Counted from the stretch's first letter, positions 9,481 through 19,085 are shown. The stretch: 64,000 nt of DNA from Sessilibacter corallicola (GCF_021290925.1 NZ_JAJSLX010000001.1:1426001-1490000); one strand, 5' to 3'. Program-made: numbers and translations. The notes: a model not told the origin generated them from the letters alone.

Positions 9481-11289
9481 GTGATTGAGAAGTTAAGAAA
9501 TATCGCAATTATTGCTCACGTTGACCATGGTAAAACCACCTTAGTCGACAAATTGTTAAGCCAATCCGGCACCCTCGACCGTAAAGACGTGGGCGCCGAG
9601 CGCATCATGGACTCCAACGATCAGGAGAAAGAGCGCGGTATTACTATCTTGGCGAAAAACACGGCCATCGAATGGAACGATTACCGAATTAACATTGTAG
9701 ACACCCCAGGGCACGCCGACTTCGGCGGCGAAGTGGAGCGTGTTCTTTCTATGGTTGATTGCGTTTGTTTATTGGTTGACGCCGTTGACGGCCCAATGCC
9801 ACAAACGCGCTTTGTAACTTCTAAAGCGTTCGAACAAGGCTTAAAGCCGATCGTAGTTATCAACAAAATCGACCGCCCAGGTGCACGCCCTGATTGGGTA
9901 ATGGATCAGGTATTTGATTTGTTCGACGCTCTTGGCGCTACCGAAGAGCAATTGGATTTCCCAGTGATATACGCATCAGCTCTAAACGGGATTGCCGGTT
10001 TAGACCCTGATGACATGGCCGAAGACATGACGCCATTGTACGAAATGATCGCTGAAAAAGTTCCTGCGCCACAGGTTGACCCAGAAGCACCATTCCAAAT
10101 GCAAGTATCTGCATTGGCGTACGACAGCTACGTTGGTGTTATCGGTGTTGGCCGTATTACTCGCGGAACACTGTCGCCAAACCAACAAGTAGTTGTTAAG
10201 TCGGCTGACGGTAAAGAGCGCAAAGGTAAAGTACTTAATGTGAAAGGCTACTTGGGTCTTGAGCAAGTCGAAACCGAACTTGCCTCAGCGGGTGATATCG
10301 TTTGTATCAATGGTATTGACGGTCTCAGCATTTCTGACACCTTGTGCGACCCAGAATGCATTGAAGCGCTTCCAGCGTTGAGCGTGGATGAGCCTACCGT
10401 AAGCATGACCTTTATCGTAAACGATTCACCGTTTGCAGGCCTTGAAGGTAAGTTCGTAACCACACGAAACATTAAAGATCGACTCGATCAAGAACTGATT
10501 CACAATGTGGCTCTACGTGTTACTCCTGGCGATAGCCCAGACAAATTCGTTGTCTCTGGCCGCGGCGAATTGCACTTGTCTGTTTTGATTGAAACCATGC
10601 GTCGTGAAGGCTTTGAGTTCGGCGTTTCTCGTCCAGAAGTGGTTCAAAAAGAAATCGACGGTGAAATTCAAGAACCTTACGAGCAAGTTGTTATTGATGT
10701 TGTCGATGAACATCAAGGTTCAATCATGGAAGAGCTGGGTCTACGTAAAGGTGAACTCACCAACATGGAACCCGATGGCAAAGGCCGCACCCGACTTGAA
10801 TTCATCGTGCCATCTCGTGGCTTGATCGGTTTTAGAGGACAATTCCTCACCATGACCTCAGGCTCCGGCATCATGACCAGTATCTTCGATCACTATGGTC
10901 CGGTAAAAGAAGGCGACGTTGCTAAGCGTCAAAACGGTGTATTGGTCAGCATGCTGAAAGGTAAAACTGCGGCTTATTCCTTGTTTAACTTGCAAAGCCG
11001 TGGGCGCTTGTTCCTTGGCCACGCTGTGGACGTTTACGAAGGACAAGTCATCGGCATCCACTCTCGTTCAAACGATTTGGCAGTTAACCCCATTAAAGGT
11101 AAGCAGTTAACCAACGTTCGCGCCTCCGGTACCGACGAAGCGTTAACCTTAACGCCGCCAATCAAGCACACTCTTGAGCAGGCGCTTGAATTCATCGAAG
11201 ACGACGAATTAGTCGAAGTAACGCCAGAGAGCATTCGTATTCGTAAGAAGCTATTGACCGAAAACGAACGTAAGCGCGCGAAAAAATAA
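9481..11289 (+). CDS. typA: Ribosome-associated GTPase TypA/BipA
   Basis: This is a 602-residue translational GTPase related to EF-G, active at the 70S/50S ribosome in stress and low-temperature growth. The GTPase motifs are G1 AHVDHGKT (12-19), [20 protein letters not shown], and [10 protein letters not shown]. The BipA-specific C-terminal domain includes [17 protein letters not shown]. The start is a GTG at 9481, giving [19 protein letters not shown] as in homologues. The longer frame from 9424 adds unrelated residues. Length matches the E. coli protein (607). The gene is followed by a strong terminator. Confidence 0.96.
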   Translation: MIEKLRNIAIIAHVDHGKTTLVDKLLSQSGTLDRKDVGAERIMDSNDQEKERGITILAKNTAIEWNDYRINIVDTPGHADFGGEVERVLSMVDCVCLLVDAVDGPMPQTRFVTSKAFEQGLKPIVVINKIDRPGARPDWVMDQVFDLFDALGATEEQLDFPVIYASALNGIAGLDPDDMAEDMTPLYEMIAEKVPAPQVDPEAPFQMQVSALAYDSYVGVIGVGRITRGTLSPNQQVVVKSADGKERKGKVLNVKGYLGLEQVETELASAGDIVCINGIDGLSISDTLCDPECIEALPALSVDEPTVSMTFIVNDSPFAGLEGKFVTTRNIKDRLDQELIHNVALRVTPGDSPDKFVVSGRGELHLSVLIETMRREGFEFGVSRPEVVQKEIDGEIQEPYEQVVIDVVDEHQGSIMEELGLRKGELTNMEPDGKGRTRLEFIVPSRGLIGFRGQFLTMTSGSGIMTSIFDHYGPVKEGDVAKRQNGVLVSMLKGKTAAYSLFNLQSRGRLFLGHAVDVYEGQVIGIHSRSNDLAVNPIKGKQLTNVRASGTDEALTLTPPIKHTLEQALEFIEDDELVEVTPESIRIRKKLLTENERKRAKK

Positions 11290-11314
11290 TTGCACGTAAT
11301 CTGCGTCACACCAT

Positions 11315-11346
11315 AAAAAACGGGCTCATTCGCAGCCCGTTTTTTT
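11315..11346 (+). terminator. Intrinsic terminator of typA
   Basis: Stem CGGGCT (11321-11326) / AGCCCG (11334-11339) with a 7-base loop, flanked by A6 and T7. Confidence 0.9.
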
Positions 11347-11421
11347 CAGCCTATTTTTCTCTGCCCGTTTTTCTCTCCCCATTGTTCATAGGCACACCCA
11401 AATCTAGACACGCCCAAATCT

Positions 11422-11850
11422 TTATTTTGACTCTATTACCTTCAATAGATCGTCCGCCAACGCCTTCAACTGTTTAGCATCTTCATAAGAAAAACTGATT
11501 CGGCAGGCGAGCTGTTCGGGAATTGCTTTCGCTTGTTGGTACAGTTCTTCACCTTTTGAAGAAAGCGTAATTTCACGCACTCTTTCATCCGTTGTTGATC
11601 GCCGACGAACAACCAGCGCTTTTTCTTCCAAGCGTTTAAGCAACGGCGTTAATGTCCCGGAATCGAGACGCAGAAAATGACCCACCTGCTTAACGTTCAA
11701 CGTTTTGTGCTCCCACAACACAATCATCACCATGTATTGCAAGTAGGTTAAATTCAGCGCATCGAGAAGCGGGCGATAAGCGCGTATCAACGCATTGCTG
11801 GCACTGTAAAGAGAAAAACAGACTTGGTTTTCTAGTTTGAGATCGGGCAC
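11422..11850 (-). CDS. OhrR-type MarR-family peroxide-sensing repressor, two-cysteine type
   Basis: This is a 142-residue winged-helix repressor. The OhrR hallmark LENQVCFSLY places the peroxide-reactive cysteine at Cys11. Tyr25 and Tyr36 follow at the offsets (+14, +25) of the Cys-contacting tyrosines of Xanthomonas OhrR, and a second cysteine, Cys116, is offset by 105, equal to the C22-C127 pair of that protein. LRLDSGTLTPLLKRLE is the recognition-helix region, and RRRSTTDER the wing. The GTG at 11850 is chosen because it reproduces the family N-terminus; a GTG at 11970 lies inside the palindromic operator. It is divergent from a MAPEG gene rather than from ohr. Confidence 0.82.
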   Translation of the reverse strand: MPDLKLENQVCFSLYSASNALIRAYRPLLDALNLTYLQYMVMIVLWEHKTLNVKQVGHFLRLDSGTLTPLLKRLEEKALVVRRRSTTDERVREITLSSKGEELYQQAKAIPEQLACRISFSYEDAKQLKALADDLLKVIESK

Positions 11851-11954
11851 TTGAAGACTCTGGATAACAGTAATAGTTAGTAAGGACCCGCCAACGGACC
11901 TTGGTACATCCATCATTGTATTAAATTCCATAAAACATTGCGCGCAACCTAAAA

Positions 11955-11980
11955 CAATTATATTGTGCACAATATAATTG
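11955..11980. promoter_or_regulatory. 26-bp perfect palindrome, probable OhrR-type operator over divergent promoters
   Basis: The half-site CAATTATATTGTG (11955-11967) is followed directly by its exact reverse complement (11968-11980). TATAAT occurs in both directions within it (plus 11973-11978, minus 11957-11962), so it overlaps the -10 elements of both divergent genes. This is the geometry expected of an autoregulatory MarR-family operator. Confidence 0.8.
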
Positions 11981-12006
11981 CTAACAATCTATTTATAGGA
12001 TGATTT

Positions 12007-12456
12007 ATGTTATCGACTTCTGAATTCGGACAAGTGATGGTCTCTAACTACAGTGGCTCTCTTTACGCATTGACCGCATTGCTGGTGATGGCGTTTGTAC
12101 AAAGCCTGGTTGCCATGATTGCTCACCGCAAACAATCGCAGTACATACCCGGTATTGTCGGCGCCGAGCTTGGGCAAGAGTCTTTTGTGTTTCGAAGCAA
12201 CCGAACGTTTTTAAACTCGCTTGAGAATCTGCCGTTGATGGTGTTTCCAGCGTTGATAGCCATGCTCGTTGGAATGGACGCGAACTGGCTTAGCGGATTG
12301 CTTTGGGTGTACGTCATTGCTCGATTGATCCACATGGTTCTTTATTATGTAATAGCAACCGAGGCCAACCCCAGCCCGCGCAGTTATTTTTTCGCCATCG
12401 GCTTGCTGTGCAATTTAATTCTCTTGATTATTCTAGGCATGCACTTGGTGGGCTAA
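12007..12456 (+). CDS. MAPEG family membrane protein
   Basis: This is a 149-residue protein with four predicted membrane helices (about 20-40, 76-95, 97-117, 126-147). The motif SNRTFLNSLENLP is typical of bacterial MAPEG proteins, relatives of microsomal glutathione transferase and leukotriene C4 synthase. AGGA six bases before ATG fixes the start. The shared palindromic control region suggests induction when the OhrR-like repressor is oxidised, giving a possible role in lipid or organic hydroperoxide detoxification. Enzymatic activity is inferred only from the family. Confidence 0.85.
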   Translation: MLSTSEFGQVMVSNYSGSLYALTALLVMAFVQSLVAMIAHRKQSQYIPGIVGAELGQESFVFRSNRTFLNSLENLPLMVFPALIAMLVGMDANWLSGLLWVYVIARLIHMVLYYVIATEANPSPRSYFFAIGLLCNLILLIILGMHLVG

Positions 12457-12497
12457 TCACCAATGCTTGCCAAATGCTTTCAAAACTGACGACGACA

Positions 12498-12534
12498 CTC
12501 AGGCAAGTTTTGTTATTTTCACGACTTGCCTGAG
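12498..12534 (+). terminator. Candidate terminator hairpin after the MAPEG gene
   Basis: A 10-bp perfect stem (CTCAGGCAAG at 12498-12507, CTTGCCTGAG at 12525-12534) has a T-rich 17-base loop. No T-run follows, so it is only a candidate. Confidence 0.4.
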
Positions 12535-12650
12535 CCGTTCACGCTTGGAAGCAATAGGAATCAGAATATGATCAATACAAAATTCCGTCACAACTTTCAG
12601 CCAAACCACCATTTATTGTTGATCTTTAATCAATGCCTACAAGTAAAGGC

Positions 12651-12659
12651 TGGTATAAT
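12651..12659 (+). promoter_or_regulatory. Extended -10 promoter for the 12.7 kb lipoprotein
   Basis: TGGTATAAT is a perfect extended -10 (TGn plus TATAAT), 43 bases before the ATG at 12703. No clear -35 is seen, as is common for extended -10 promoters. Confidence 0.5.
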
Positions 12660-12702
12660 TCTCTGCGTTCAATAGCAGAGACAGAAACCCGTTAATATTT
12701 TT

Positions 12703-13407
12703 ATGATCGAGTCTTTATTCAAAAAAATAAACACGCTCGCTCACCGGCTGACGATAACCAGTCGCCGTGTCTTCTGCCTGATTTTTATGGGTATTTTCAC
12801 TTTCCTCACCGCTTGCGAAAATTTTCCAGCGCTCCAACCACAGTACCAACCCCAAGCACAAAGCTTTGCCATGCGTTATAAAAAGTATTCGCCTTCCGGT
12901 GAATCTTTGGATGATTCGTTTATTGATGAAGGTTTGCAGCTGTTGTTTCCCGCCATTCCCGGCGGAATTTTTGGCAATCCATCGTCGACGGTTCTCGATT
13001 ATATTGAAGTAAAAGAGCACTCATTTACCTTAAGCTTGCCCGCCAACATTAATGAAATTGCCCAACCTTTTGCCAGCGACGAATTAACGGTTTCCCCAAA
13101 AAATTTAGAAATTGTACGCGTTGAAACTTTTCACTCGGTGCCAAACGGACCGATTGGAAAAGGAGCGTTCAAAAATACTGAGTCCGGTAATTTACTGATT
13201 CTGGTGTATTTTTCAAAATCGGCAAAAATCACCGGCGAATTAAGTAATAACGGCGACGTTTACGTTCACGACATTTCCATCAAGCGCCCAGGCTGGCATT
13301 GGATTGAAATCAGCCGCGAAGACAGCGCTTTTATTTTGAAAAAATACGAAGGCTCTGACAACGCCATTGAACTTGCCTTATTTGTGCAAAACATTTTGAA
13401 TCTTTAA
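12703..13407 (+). CDS. Hypothetical lipoprotein
   Basis: This is a 234-residue protein. A basic, unusually long N-region is followed by a hydrophobic stretch and lipobox LTAC with Cys38, so it is probably membrane-anchored in the periplasm. The mature part is Ser/Asn/Ile-rich without cysteines, and ends in a hydrophobic helix-like segment (ALFVQNILNL). I recognise no family. It has its own likely promoter and lies upstream of the efflux operon in the same direction, separated by about 230 bases, so a functional link is possible but not shown. Confidence 0.65.
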   Translation: MIESLFKKINTLAHRLTITSRRVFCLIFMGIFTFLTACENFPALQPQYQPQAQSFAMRYKKYSPSGESLDDSFIDEGLQLLFPAIPGGIFGNPSSTVLDYIEVKEHSFTLSLPANINEIAQPFASDELTVSPKNLEIVRVETFHSVPNGPIGKGAFKNTESGNLLILVYFSKSAKITGELSNNGDVYVHDISIKRPGWHWIEISREDSAFILKKYEGSDNAIELALFVQNILNL

Positions 13408-13561
13408 ATTGCTTTTCCAGCGTATAAAAATAATTGAATTACTTTTAATAACGTAATCAGCTGAAAAATATTTTTTATATCACTTCTCTTAAATTCATAA
13501 AATTAAGTTGCTAATCAGTCGCCTTTTTGTTGTCGGAAGTTAATCAGAAACGTCTAATTCA

Positions 13562-13607
13562 TTTGGATTGATTTACGTCAGTGGTTTGTTAATCGAATCA
13601 ATCCAAA
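13562..13607. promoter_or_regulatory. 12-bp inverted repeat upstream of the efflux operon
   Basis: TTTGGATTGATT (13562-13573) and its exact reverse complement AATCAATCCAAA (13596-13607) are separated by 22 bases and end 34 bases before the adaptor gene. It could be an operator or, less likely, a terminator of the preceding gene. Confidence 0.5.
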
Positions 13608-13641
13608 ATAAAACCACACGTATCTTTCGCCATAATCTGAT

Positions 13642-14781
13642 ATGAGCAAATTTAAGATTTTACTCAGTGTCTGTGTTGTCCTGGTTGTTGGGCTTTTTGT
13701 TTGGCAGCCTTGGAGTGAAAAGTCCATCGGCGTTTGGCAAGTAACGGCCGAACTTGGCCCGGTGGAATCAACCGTTACCAACACCCGCGCAGGCACGATT
13801 AAAGCGTGCCGTCGCTCAAAATTATCGATGCCCGCCGGTGGTGTTGTCTCACGACTGGAAGTTACCGAAGGGCAGTACGTTGAACAAGGTGAATTGTTAC
13901 TGGAGCTGTGGAATAAAGATAACGCCGCGTTAATTGCTCAAGCGCAAAGCTCGCTGAATATGCGCGAGAGCGAAAAAATAAGAATTTGCCTACAGGCCGA
14001 TTTAAAACAGCGCGAAGCCAAACGCCAGAGTCAACTACTCGCGAAAAAACTGACGTCCATTGAAGAAGCCGACAACGCACGTACCACTGCGCAAATCGAA
14101 CAAACTGCGTGTACAACGGCAGAACTTCAAGTTCAAATTGCGCGTTCTAATCTGGATTTACACACCGCCAATTTTGAACTCACACAATTGCGTGCGCCTT
14201 TCGCGGGTGTTGTTGCCGAAATAGAAGGCGAAATAGGGGAATACGTTACTCCGTCACCGCCGGGAATTTTAACCCCTGCTGCCGTAGATTTAATTGACCT
14301 CTCTTGCCTGTACGTTTCCGCGCCCATTGATGAAATCGACGCGGCCAGTGTTCGGGTTGGGCAAAAAGCAACAATCACATTGGATGCCTACCGCAATCGC
14401 GAATTACCCGGCACCGTCAGCCGAATTGCGCCTTATGTATTGGATCTCGAAAAGCAGGCGCGCACAGTAGCGGTGGAGGTACAGATCGATGAATTACCCC
14501 CGGAGGTGAAACTCTTAGTGGGCTACAGTGCCGATATCAGCGTAATTTTAGCGCGCAAAGAAAATCAACTTCGCCTGCCCACAGAAACCATTTCGCTCGA
14601 CCAAAAAGTATGGCGCATCAACGCTGACAATCGATTAGAACAAGTCTCCATTGTTACGGGGTTGAGTAATTGGTCGTTCACGGAAGTGGTCGAAGGGCTC
14701 AACGCTGGCGATCAAATTGTCAGAAACCCCGACGCCGACAATATTACAGACGGCCAATTGGTTTCGATTAACAATGATTAA
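13642..14781 (+). CDS. MacA/HlyD-type efflux periplasmic adaptor
   Basis: This is a 379-residue membrane-fusion protein linking an inner-membrane ABC transporter to an outer-membrane channel. It has an N-terminal membrane anchor (5-22) and split lipoyl halves (MPAGGVVSRLEVTEGQYVEQG and LRAPFAGVVAEIEGEIGEYV). Between them is an alpha-hairpin of about 100 residues, followed by beta-barrel and membrane-proximal domains. No Shine-Dalgarno sequence precedes the ATG, and a CATAAT lies only 6 bases upstream, so leaderless translation is possible. Its stop overlaps the ATPase start by 8 bases, showing translational coupling. No outer-membrane TolC partner is encoded nearby. Confidence 0.85.
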   Translation: MSKFKILLSVCVVLVVGLFVWQPWSEKSIGVWQVTAELGPVESTVTNTRAGTIKACRRSKLSMPAGGVVSRLEVTEGQYVEQGELLLELWNKDNAALIAQAQSSLNMRESEKIRICLQADLKQREAKRQSQLLAKKLTSIEEADNARTTAQIEQTACTTAELQVQIARSNLDLHTANFELTQLRAPFAGVVAEIEGEIGEYVTPSPPGILTPAAVDLIDLSCLYVSAPIDEIDAASVRVGQKATITLDAYRNRELPGTVSRIAPYVLDLEKQARTVAVEVQIDELPPEVKLLVGYSADISVILARKENQLRLPTETISLDQKVWRINADNRLEQVSIVTGLSNWSFTEVVEGLNAGDQIVRNPDADNITDGQLVSINND

Positions 14782-15457
14782 ATTAATCGATATCTGCAAA
14801 ACATTCGTTCTGGGTGATCAACCCATTAACGCCTTAGACAAAATCAATTTAGACATTCATTCCGGCGAATACCTTTCTGTTATGGGGCCTTCCGGTTCCG
14901 GTAAATCAACCTTATTAAATGTGCTGGGCTTATTGGATTCACCGGATTCTGGGCAATATCTTTTAGACGGCATAGACACCAAAAATCGCAGCGAAGCAGA
15001 ACTCGCAAAATTGCGCAGTGAAAAAATTGGTTTTGTCTTTCAGGCTTATCATTTAGTGCCACGATTAAACAGTCGGGAAAATATAGAACTGCCGATGATG
15101 TTGGCCGGTGTGAATGCCAAACAGCGCCGACAATTATCCACGGTTGCTCTGGAGCGATTGGGCATTGCCGATCGAGCACTGCACCTGCCCAATCAATTGT
15201 CCGGCGGCCAGCGCCAACGCGTTGCCTTAGCGCGCGCGATTGTGCGCAAACCGGAGATAGTCCTCGCCGACGAACCAACAGGAAATCTCGACAGCCACTC
15301 AGGCAAAGAAGTGGTCGATTTGCTGGAACAACTCAACAACGAGGGCATTACCTTAATGGTAGTGACTCACGATTCTGAATTAGGTGCGCGCGCGAAACGC
15401 CAATTACAGATGGTCGATGGCAACATCGTACAAGACAAACGTCATGAGCCTTGTTGA
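14774..15457 (+). CDS. MacB/LolD-type ABC transporter ATP-binding protein
   Basis: This is a 227-residue ATPase of the MacB/LolD/FtsE class. Walker A is GPSGSGKST, with a Q-loop FQAYHLVPRL, signature LSGGQRQRVALARA, Walker [14 protein letters not shown] and the His switch VTHD. The ATG at 14774 is inside the end of the adaptor gene; an earlier in-frame start at 14717 would overlap much further and is rejected. It ends 14 bases inside the next permease gene. It powers the two downstream FtsX-fold permeases. Confidence 0.9.
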   Translation: MIKLIDICKTFVLGDQPINALDKINLDIHSGEYLSVMGPSGSGKSTLLNVLGLLDSPDSGQYLLDGIDTKNRSEAELAKLRSEKIGFVFQAYHLVPRLNSRENIELPMMLAGVNAKQRRQLSTVALERLGIADRALHLPNQLSGGQRQRVALARAIVRKPEIVLADEPTGNLDSHSGKEVVDLLEQLNNEGITLMVVTHDSELGARAKRQLQMVDGNIVQDKRHEPC

Positions 15458-16652
15458 TTATTTAAGGTTTACTTGGATCAGCATCAGCCGCCACAAATTT
15501 CGCAGCAGCATGATTATTGTTGCCATCGCTTTTGCCTTGAGTTCGGTTATTTCGTTAACGGCATTGGGGGAAGCCGCGAAATATTACGTACTCAATCAAT
15601 TTTCGTATTTAGGCTCAGACACGTTAATTATGTACCCCGGACGCAACGAAACTACTGGCGGAATGCCACCGATTACCGGCGTTGCCGCACGTGATATTAC
15701 CCTTGATGACATTTATTTTTTACAACGAAAATTATCGGCCATTAATGCGGTCGCACCGTTAATTATTGGCAGCGCAGAAATCTCCTCAGACTCTCGCGCC
15801 CGCGAAACCCTTCTTATTGGCACCACCAACACGTTTATCGATATTCAAAAAATCACCCTGTCGCAAGGGCGTAACTTGATCATCAATGATATTCGCCGAG
15901 CCGACGGTCAATGCTTAATAGGAGAAACGCTGCGCAAAGAATTATTCAGTACCAATCCAGTGATTGGGGAAAATTTAAGAATCGCGGATTATCGCTGCCG
16001 TGTTGTCGGAGAGCTGCAAGGGCGGGGCGACGCCTTTGGTATGGATTTAAGCGATAGTGTAATTATTCCGGTGGCATCGGCGCAAAGGGTTTTTAACATC
16101 GAAGGTTTATTCCGAGTACTCATACAAATAAAAGCCAATGCCAACCTTGAACAGACCAAGCAGCAGATTCTCGCCACCATGACAGAACTGCACCAGGGCG
16201 AACAAGACGTAACCTTAGTCAGCCCAGATGCGATTTTATCGACCTTCGATGACATCATTTCAGCACTGACGTTAGCGATTGGCGCCATTGCTTCGATCAG
16301 TTTGCTGGTTGCCGGACTGCTGATTATGAATATCACGCTGATCAGTATTGGCCAGCGCACGCGCGAAATCGGCTTGCTCAAAGCACTCGGCGCTTCGGCT
16401 CGGCAAATCATGACGTTATTTCTGTTGGAATCTGCGTTAACCAGCGGCATTGGCGCGTGTTTGGGATTATTAATCAGCTTGGTGTTTATCGCCGCCGCCA
16501 ACGGTTTTGTGACTAGCACTGAGTTTACCGTTCCTGTGTGGGTATTTTTTGCCGCCGTATTCACCGCACTGGCAACCAGTCTTATTTTTTCATGGGTGCC
16601 GGCAAAAAGGGCCAGCCGACTGGCCGCTGTCACCGCTATTCAAAAGGTGTAA
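15444..16652 (+). CDS. MacB-type ABC permease 1
   Basis: This is a 402-residue FtsX/MacB-fold permease with an N-terminal membrane helix (about 20-42) and a large periplasmic MacB-PCD-like domain (about 45-270). Three C-terminal helices follow, with the conserved cytoplasmic loop QRTREIGLLKALGASARQI between the first two. Ending in AKRASRLAAVTAIQKV is also typical. The start is set at 15444, overlapping the ATPase. It is paralogous to the next gene, and the two probably form a heterodimer, unlike E. coli MacB, in which ATPase and permease are fused. Confidence 0.88.
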   Translation: MSLVDYLRFTWISISRHKFRSSMIIVAIAFALSSVISLTALGEAAKYYVLNQFSYLGSDTLIMYPGRNETTGGMPPITGVAARDITLDDIYFLQRKLSAINAVAPLIIGSAEISSDSRARETLLIGTTNTFIDIQKITLSQGRNLIINDIRRADGQCLIGETLRKELFSTNPVIGENLRIADYRCRVVGELQGRGDAFGMDLSDSVIIPVASAQRVFNIEGLFRVLIQIKANANLEQTKQQILATMTELHQGEQDVTLVSPDAILSTFDDIISALTLAIGAIASISLLVAGLLIMNITLISIGQRTREIGLLKALGASARQIMTLFLLESALTSGIGACLGLLISLVFIAAANGFVTSTEFTVPVWVFFAAVFTALATSLIFSWVPAKRASRLAAVTAIQKV

Positions 16653-16655
16653 AAC

Positions 16656-17852
16656 GTGAATTTAATCGACGGTTTTACCTGGATCACCCGATCGGTTTTA
16701 AGCGCAAAACAACGCAGTGTGTTGACCGTTGCTGGTATCGCAATTGGAATTACTGCGGTTGCATTATTAACGTCGGTGGGTGAAGGACTCAGGCATTACC
16801 TGCTCGACAGTTTCTCGCAATTTGGCACTCGCATTATCGCGGTCACTCCTGGAAAAAGCAGCACTCAAGGCATGCCTGGCGTATTGAACTCGGTAAAGCC
16901 TCTGAGTATTGATGACGCTGAATCCTTAAGGAAATTGCCCTACGTAACCGCCGTTGTTGCCATTGTCAATGGCACCGGTAAGGTCGAAGCCGATCAATTC
17001 AGTCGCGATACAAATATTTTTGGCGTTAGCTCAGATGCCGATAAAGCCTGGAAAATTAATGTCTCGCAAGGGCGTTTTCTACCGGCAGACGATCCTCATT
17101 CATCACGAGCTTACGCGGTATTAGGCAGCAAATTAAAACAAGAATTGTTTGGCGACCGACCGGTATTGGGAGAATTTGTCCGAGTTGGTGGTACGCGTTT
17201 TCGCATTATTGGCGTTATGGAATCAAAAGGCCAACTGTTGGGTTTTGACTTGGATGACATTATCTATATTCCTGTCGCCCGAGGTCTGCAATTGTTTGAT
17301 CGCGAAAGCTTGATGGAAATTGATATTGTCTTTGATGAATTTACCAATAGCACCAACATGAGTGATCGTATTACACGGCAATTAGTGTCTTTACACGGGA
17401 TTGAAGACTTTACCCTATTTACTCAAGAAGACATGCTATCAACCCTGGATGATATTCTTCGATTCATTACCTTAGCGGTGGCCAGCATTGGTGGAATTTC
17501 TTTATTTGTCGGCGGTGTCGGCGTAGTGACAATCATGATGACATCACTGCAAGAGCGCGCCAGCGAAATAGGCTTACTCAGCGCCTTGGGTTCCACCCGG
17601 CAGCAAATTTTAAGTTTGTTTTTAGGCGAAGCTGTTGTACTTTCTTGCTCGGGTGGACTAATCGGAATAGTCACTGCGCTCGGTATTGTGTTTACGTTAA
17701 ATGTTACTTTGCCGAACTTACCTTTATCGATAAACGTATTTTATTTGTTGTTGGCGCTATTGTTATCGTTGATTATTGGCTTGATTGCCGGAATTCTTCC
17801 AGCCTTAAAAGCGTCTCGATTGAACCCTATTGAAACTTTGCGTAACGAATAA
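16656..17852 (+). CDS. MacB-type ABC permease 2
   Basis: This is a 398-residue paralogue of the preceding permease with the same layout. It has an N-terminal helix (about 18-40), a periplasmic domain, and three C-terminal helices with the loop ERASEIGLLSALGSTRQQI. It starts with GTG only 3 bases after the previous stop, so it belongs to the same transcript. The periplasmic segment carries the family pattern GRFLPADD and YAVLGSKLKQELFG. The substrate is unknown; family members export lipids, peptides, antibiotics or lipoproteins. Confidence 0.88.
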   Translation: MNLIDGFTWITRSVLSAKQRSVLTVAGIAIGITAVALLTSVGEGLRHYLLDSFSQFGTRIIAVTPGKSSTQGMPGVLNSVKPLSIDDAESLRKLPYVTAVVAIVNGTGKVEADQFSRDTNIFGVSSDADKAWKINVSQGRFLPADDPHSSRAYAVLGSKLKQELFGDRPVLGEFVRVGGTRFRIIGVMESKGQLLGFDLDDIIYIPVARGLQLFDRESLMEIDIVFDEFTNSTNMSDRITRQLVSLHGIEDFTLFTQEDMLSTLDDILRFITLAVASIGGISLFVGGVGVVTIMMTSLQERASEIGLLSALGSTRQQILSLFLGEAVVLSCSGGLIGIVTALGIVFTLNVTLPNLPLSINVFYLLLALLLSLIIGLIAGILPALKASRLNPIETLRNE

Positions 17853-17945
17853 TTTACGCGCATTGGCTTATAGGGAACCAAATACCAGCCCTAGCGGTCT
17901 TTTCGATGTTGATTCTAAAAATTCATCATCAAAAAGGTGTTTTCC

Positions 17946-18962
17946 TTGCAAGCGGTATACGAACAGGAATGTTTGGATTCTAACAACACCCTATTTTCTA
18001 ACCGGAAATTATGGTATTGCTTGAGTGCCAGTTTTGTTCTTCACGCCGCTGCATTTATTTATATTTCAGAAAAATACACCAACCATAGAACCCCATCCGT
18101 TACCGAAAAATCCGTTGTTATTAATATCAACATACAAACCAATAGCGTAAAAACTGAAAGCTCGGCAACAGAATCATCACAAGCGCACGACAATAACTCA
18201 ACGTCAGAAGATACAATCGTAGAGCCAAAACAAACAAGAAAAACAGTCGCCGCTCATACAACGCCAACAAAAACCGAAACAACGAATCCAATCGAAAACA
18301 CCACTGAAACTCAATCAGAAAAAACACCCGAAAAAATACCGACACCAGAATTTAATTACTCCGAGCAAATCAGCCGTGCTGTTGAGTTGGAACAATCTGC
18401 AAGCACCGACAATTTAACCTTTCGTCCATTTAATTCCTGTACTGACCAAGAAAGAAAATCCGGCGTCGTCAATTGCTCAGATTTTTCTAATTTAGCAATT
18501 CAACCTGAGTCAGATCGCCTGCCCATTAATTCGAAACATTTGATCGTTAAAAATTTTGAATTAAACCAGGTCGATTTTAAAAAACGAGTTCAATTAATTG
18601 AGCACCTTTCACTGATTGAATCTTTATCGAACAACCCAAGTATTGATAAATCGGTATTGATCGAACACAGACGCAAACTCACCCAAGAGATAAATTCAAT
18701 TGATGATCAACAAACTCGATTCGGGCTACTCAAAATTCCAATCATTGCCGGCCAAATTATCGCACATGAACTCAAGCAAGAAGGGTACTACGACAGCGCC
18801 AAAAATCGACCTAAATTAATAATCGATCACAAAGAAGAATCTTCTCAAGAAGCCATTACTGCACCCGGCGCTGATAGACAAAATACGGATTCACCCAATA
18901 ATCCAGTAGATACCCCAGCCAATACGCCGGTAAGTGTACCGGAGAGGCCAGACTCACCTTAA
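17946..18962 (+). CDS. TonB-like membrane-anchored protein of unknown function
   Basis: This is about 338 residues. A single N-terminal membrane helix containing SFVLHAAAF resembles the Ser-x3-His anchor of TonB. It is followed by a low-complexity Thr/Glu/Ser/Lys periplasmic linker (about 60-135) and a folded segment (about 140-285). The C-terminus is Pro/Asp-rich. No TonB C-terminal domain is seen. The TTG at 17946 has AAAAGG eight bases upstream; a GTG at 17937 is the alternative. It is 93 bases after the permease gene in the same direction, so it may belong to the efflux operon. The family is not recognised. Confidence 0.55.
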   Translation: MQAVYEQECLDSNNTLFSNRKLWYCLSASFVLHAAAFIYISEKYTNHRTPSVTEKSVVININIQTNSVKTESSATESSQAHDNNSTSEDTIVEPKQTRKTVAAHTTPTKTETTNPIENTTETQSEKTPEKIPTPEFNYSEQISRAVELEQSASTDNLTFRPFNSCTDQERKSGVVNCSDFSNLAIQPESDRLPINSKHLIVKNFELNQVDFKKRVQLIEHLSLIESLSNNPSIDKSVLIEHRRKLTQEINSIDDQQTRFGLLKIPIIAGQIIAHELKQEGYYDSAKNRPKLIIDHKEESSQEAITAPGADRQNTDSPNNPVDTPANTPVSVPERPDSP

Positions 18963-19085
18963 CTGTTCATGTCAGCGAGAGTATTTCGGAAAAAGTATTT
19001 CGGAAACTGTCGATGAAATTATGCGGCAGGCGAGGTTTTATCCGTCGTATCAAGCATTAATATTTCAGTTTGATGAGTGGATACC

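Noticed and set aside
12303-12533. 76-codon ORF overlapping the end of the MAPEG gene
   Set aside because: It is in another frame of a clear membrane protein gene.
15989-16633. 214-codon minus ORF opposite permease 1
   Set aside because: The plus-strand permease has family motifs throughout; the minus ORF has none.
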